This document shows, in pieces, positions 34,058 to 36,173 of a DNA stretch of 36,173 nt (position 1 is the first letter of the stretch; each line of letters opens with the position of its first letter). Below the pieces are notes generated by a model that saw nothing but the letters and a program-made list of their open reading frames with translations, was not told where the DNA came from and made no database searches. Where the stretch lies: positions 1-36,173 of the forward strand of contig JAICRZ010000009.1 in NCBI GenBank assembly GCA_025937135.1, in the 5' to 3' direction. Source of the stretch: Thermoleophilaceae bacterium. Lineage in GTDB: Bacteria; Actinomycetota; Thermoleophilia; Solirubrobacterales; Thermoleophilaceae. Position numbers and translations under genes: made by a program.

Positions 34058-34647
34058 CAGCGATTGACCTCCAGGCCGCGCAGGCCGAGCGGGCCGGCCG
34101 CGGTGGGCTCGGCGCCGGCGCGGCGGCGCATCCGCTGGAGCGGGTCGACCGCCAGGACCGGCCGCAGCGTGCGGCGCACGAGCGCGAAGAAGGGCAGCGC
34201 GATCGCCACGTTCAGGAGCGTCGTGATCACGGCCTGACGGAGCACGAGGATGCTCACGCTGGCGCCGATCTCGAGCATGAAGCTCACGCCTGCGACCGCC
34301 GCCAGGTAGCCCGCGGTGGCTGCGGCCGCGACGGGGATCGGCAGCAACCCGTGCGCCGGGTCGCGCAGATCGCGGTAGCGCCCCACGCCGTAGCCGAGCG
34401 CGGTGAGCACGAGCGAGCTGAGTCCGAGCGTCTGCCCGATCGCCAGGTCGAGCAGGATGCCGGTCGTGAAGCCCACGAGCGCGCCGCTGATCGAGCCGGC
34501 GTAGATCGCCACGGCCGCGACGAACAGCGGTACGAGGTCGATGGTCCCGCCCAGGATCGGCATCGACTGGATGCCCGAGATCTGGACGACGACCACGAGC
34601 AGCACCAGCACGCCCGTTCGCACGAATGCTCCGGGCGTGAGGGTCAC
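34057..34647 (-). CDS. mreD: Rod shape-determining protein MreD
   Basis: A 196-residue membrane protein with about five helices, linking MreC to the elongasome. MreD is poorly conserved, but ILGGTIDLVPLFVAAVAIYAG and GFTTGILLDLAIGQTLGLSSLVLTALGYGVG fit the family, and position between mreC and mrdA supports it. The C-terminus extends about 30 residues past the last helix. GTG 34647 overlaps the mreC stop (GTGA). Confidence 0.92.
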   Translation of the reverse strand: MTLTPGAFVRTGVLVLLVVVVQISGIQSMPILGGTIDLVPLFVAAVAIYAGSISGALVGFTTGILLDLAIGQTLGLSSLVLTALGYGVGRYRDLRDPAHGLLPIPVAAAATAGYLAAVAGVSFMLEIGASVSILVLRQAVITTLLNVAIALPFFALVRRTLRPVLAVDPLQRMRRRAGAEPTAAGPLGLRGLEVNR

Positions 34648-35534
34648 GGCGTGCTCGCCCCCGGGACCGGCGTCGGCTGCTTCAGCTTGTTGGTGATGAC
34701 CTGCACGTAGTCGAGCCTGCGGAAGTCCGCGAACGGCTTGATGTGCACCTGGCGGTAGAGCTCGAGCTCGTTGCTCGACACCTTGCTCACCCGGCCGATC
34801 GGGATGCCCTTGGGGTAGATCGAGTCCAGCTTCCCAGATGCGAACCCCGACGTGGCCACGTTCTGCCCCACGCTCACCGCATGCCCCTTCGCGATGAAGT
34901 CCAGTCGCATGTCGTTCGGGTCGCCTAGCGAGGCGCGCACCACGCCCCCGGCGCCGCCGGGCTCGACCTGCGCGGAGACGTTCATCGAGGAGTCGGTGAT
35001 CAGCGTGACCGTCGCGGTGCCGCCGTTCACGCTCGTGACCTTGCCGATCAGGCCGTCGCCGGTCACGACCGGCTGGTCGCGCTTGATGCCGTCGCCGCTG
35101 CCCTTGTTGATCTGGATCGTCGAATACCAGGCGGTCGGGGACTTCCAGATGACCCGCGCCTCGAGCCGGCTGCCCGAGTCGATGCCGAGGCGGTCGTCGA
35201 GGGCGAGCTGCTTGCGCAGCTGGACATCGTCACGCGAGGCGGCCTGCGCGGCCACGAGCTGCTGGCGCGTCGCGTCGAGCTGCTTCTTGAGGTCCTTGTT
35301 CTGGCCCTTGGCGTCGAACACGTCGCCGAACCAGCCGGCGAGGTTGCGGATCGGCTTGAAGGCGATGCTCGCACCCGACTCGATCGGCGACAGCACCGTC
35401 TGGATGCCGCCCTGGAAGCGGTGCAGCGGGCCACCCGTGCTCTCGCCGAAGTAGCCGGTCAGCATGATTATCGAAAGGCCCACCAGCACGGCGAGGACTG
35501 CCCGGCGCCTGCGGACCACTTGCTTGTCGTACAC
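34644..35534 (-). CDS. mreC: Rod shape-determining protein MreC
   Basis: A 296-residue bitopic protein that organises the elongasome outside the membrane. It has one N-terminal helix (about 12-28), a coiled coil (about 75-110, KGQNKDLKKQLDATRQQLVAAQ), and the beta-sandwich domain with ARVIWKSPTAWYSTIQINKG and VVTGDGLIGKVTSV. GTG 35534 follows mreB by 18 bases. Composition and length are normal. Confidence 0.95.
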   Translation of the reverse strand: MYDKQVVRRRRAVLAVLVGLSIIMLTGYFGESTGGPLHRFQGGIQTVLSPIESGASIAFKPIRNLAGWFGDVFDAKGQNKDLKKQLDATRQQLVAAQAASRDDVQLRKQLALDDRLGIDSGSRLEARVIWKSPTAWYSTIQINKGSGDGIKRDQPVVTGDGLIGKVTSVNGGTATVTLITDSSMNVSAQVEPGGAGGVVRASLGDPNDMRLDFIAKGHAVSVGQNVATSGFASGKLDSIYPKGIPIGRVSKVSSNELELYRQVHIKPFADFRRLDYVQVITNKLKQPTPVPGASTP

Positions 35535-35552
35535 GGGTAGGTGTCTCCCGGA

Positions 35553-36173
35553 CTAGTAGCGGCGTCGCTGCCTGGAGTTGCGGTTCGAGCGGTGGATGGC
35601 CTCGAACTCCTCCAGCGAGCGCCCGGAACCGACCGCCACGCACGTTAGCGGCGATTCCGCAAGATGAGCAGGCATTTGGGTCTCGTCGCGCAAACGGTCC
35701 TCCAGACCCTGCAGGAGCGATCCTCCACCGGCGAGCATGATGCCGCGGTCCATGATGTCCGCGGCCAGCTCCGGCGGCGTGCGATCGAGGGTCTCCTTCA
35801 CGGCGTCGACGATCGCCTGAACCGGCTCGTCGAGCGCCATGCGGACCTCCTCGCTCGTCAGCACCACCGTCTTCGGAAGCCCGGAAACGAGGTCACGCCC
35901 CCGGATCTCCGCCTGCATCTCCTCCTCCAGCGGGAAGGCCGAGCCGATCTCCAGCTTGACCTCCTCCGCCGTCTGCTGCCCGATCATCAGCTTGTACTCG
36001 CGCTTCACGTAGTTGATGATCGCCTCGTCCAGCTCGTCGCCGCCGATGCGGATCGACTGCGAGACCACGATTCCGCCGAGCGAGATCACCGCGACCTCGC
36101 TCGTGCCGCCGCCGATGTCCACGACCATGTTCCCGGTCGGCTCCCCAACGGGCAGCCCGGCGCCGATCGCGGC
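35553..36173 (-). CDS. mreB: Actin-like cytoskeletal protein MreB, C-terminal part (5' end beyond window)
   Basis: A filament-forming ATPase that guides lateral wall synthesis. The visible 206 codons begin before the phosphate-2 motif [20 protein letters not shown] and continue through [30 protein letters not shown] and the adenosine motif [18 protein letters not shown]. The C-terminus carries a basic tail ([12 protein letters not shown]). The 5' third is off the right edge. It is the first visible gene of the mre-mrd-rodA operon. Confidence 0.96.
   Translation of the reverse strand, partial: AAIGAGLPVGEPTGNMVVDIGGGTSEVAVISLGGIVVSQSIRIGGDELDEAIINYVKREYKLMIGQQTAEEVKLEIGSAFPLEEEMQAEIRGRDLVSGLPKTVVLTSEEVRMALDEPVQAIVDAVKETLDRTPPELAADIMDRGIMLAGGGSLLQGLEDRLRDETQMPAHLAESPLTCVAVGSGRSLEEFEAIHRSNRNSRQRRRY

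Overview
The window is a gene-dense, very GC-rich bacterial chromosome segment. Gene content and order match the actinobacterial block mreB-mreC-mreD-mrdA-rodA-rne/rng-rplU-rpmA-obgE-proB-nadD-rsfS followed by comEA-comEC-holA-rpsT-lepA. GTG and TTG starts are common and stop/start overlaps (GTGA, ATGA, TGATG) are frequent. One secreted protein has a C-terminal basic beta-type domain of a kind common in Solirubrobacterales. I infer Actinomycetota, probably class Thermoleophilia (Solirubrobacterales or relatives). No 16S gene is present to confirm it. Most genes lie on the minus strand, so the biological order runs from the right edge to the left.

From the right edge: mreB (5' end cut off), mreC, mreD, mrdA (PBP2) and rodA form a tightly coupled rod-shape and elongasome operon. 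It runs into RNase E/G (TTG start), then rplU and rpmA. Between rpmA and obgE sits an accessory island: a plus-strand DsbA-fold isomerase-like gene, a divergent XRE-cupin regulator with an EamA exporter, and a membrane GGDEF diguanylate cyclase with an intact I-site. The core then resumes with obgE, proB, nadD and rsfS. proA, often found in this region, is absent from the proB-nadD gap, which instead holds a small heptad repeat.

At 21204-21731 a PD-(D/E)XK homing-type endonuclease ORF of the I-Ssp6803I family has no stop codon before the tRNA-Ala(GGC) gene. It reads in frame through the whole tRNA and through the terminator behind it. This is the most unusual structure in the window. Two GNAT acetyltransferases whose start codons can share one CATG, and a plus-strand coiled-coil protein, follow to the left.

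A probable polyamine operon comes next: a TIGR00725/LOG-like protein, an Orn/Lys/Arg-type decarboxylase, an agmatinase-family ureohydrolase and an acylphosphatase. A membrane-bound HD-GYP protein with a degenerate GGDEF domain precedes comEA-comEC. Between comEC and holA there is inserted a TetR-glycosyltransferase-SnoaL operon with a recognisable promoter, a secreted PD40 protein and a polysaccharide-deacetylase lipoprotein. An ABC exporter pair sits between holA and rpsT. murJ, lepA and a 5' fragment of a RecQ helicase finish the window.

There is no gene-free stretch above 300 bases. The largest gaps are about 143 nt (14283-14425, containing a hairpin) and about 99 nt (22746-22844, containing the heptad repeat). 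I saw no insertion sequence, CRISPR array, prophage or rRNA.
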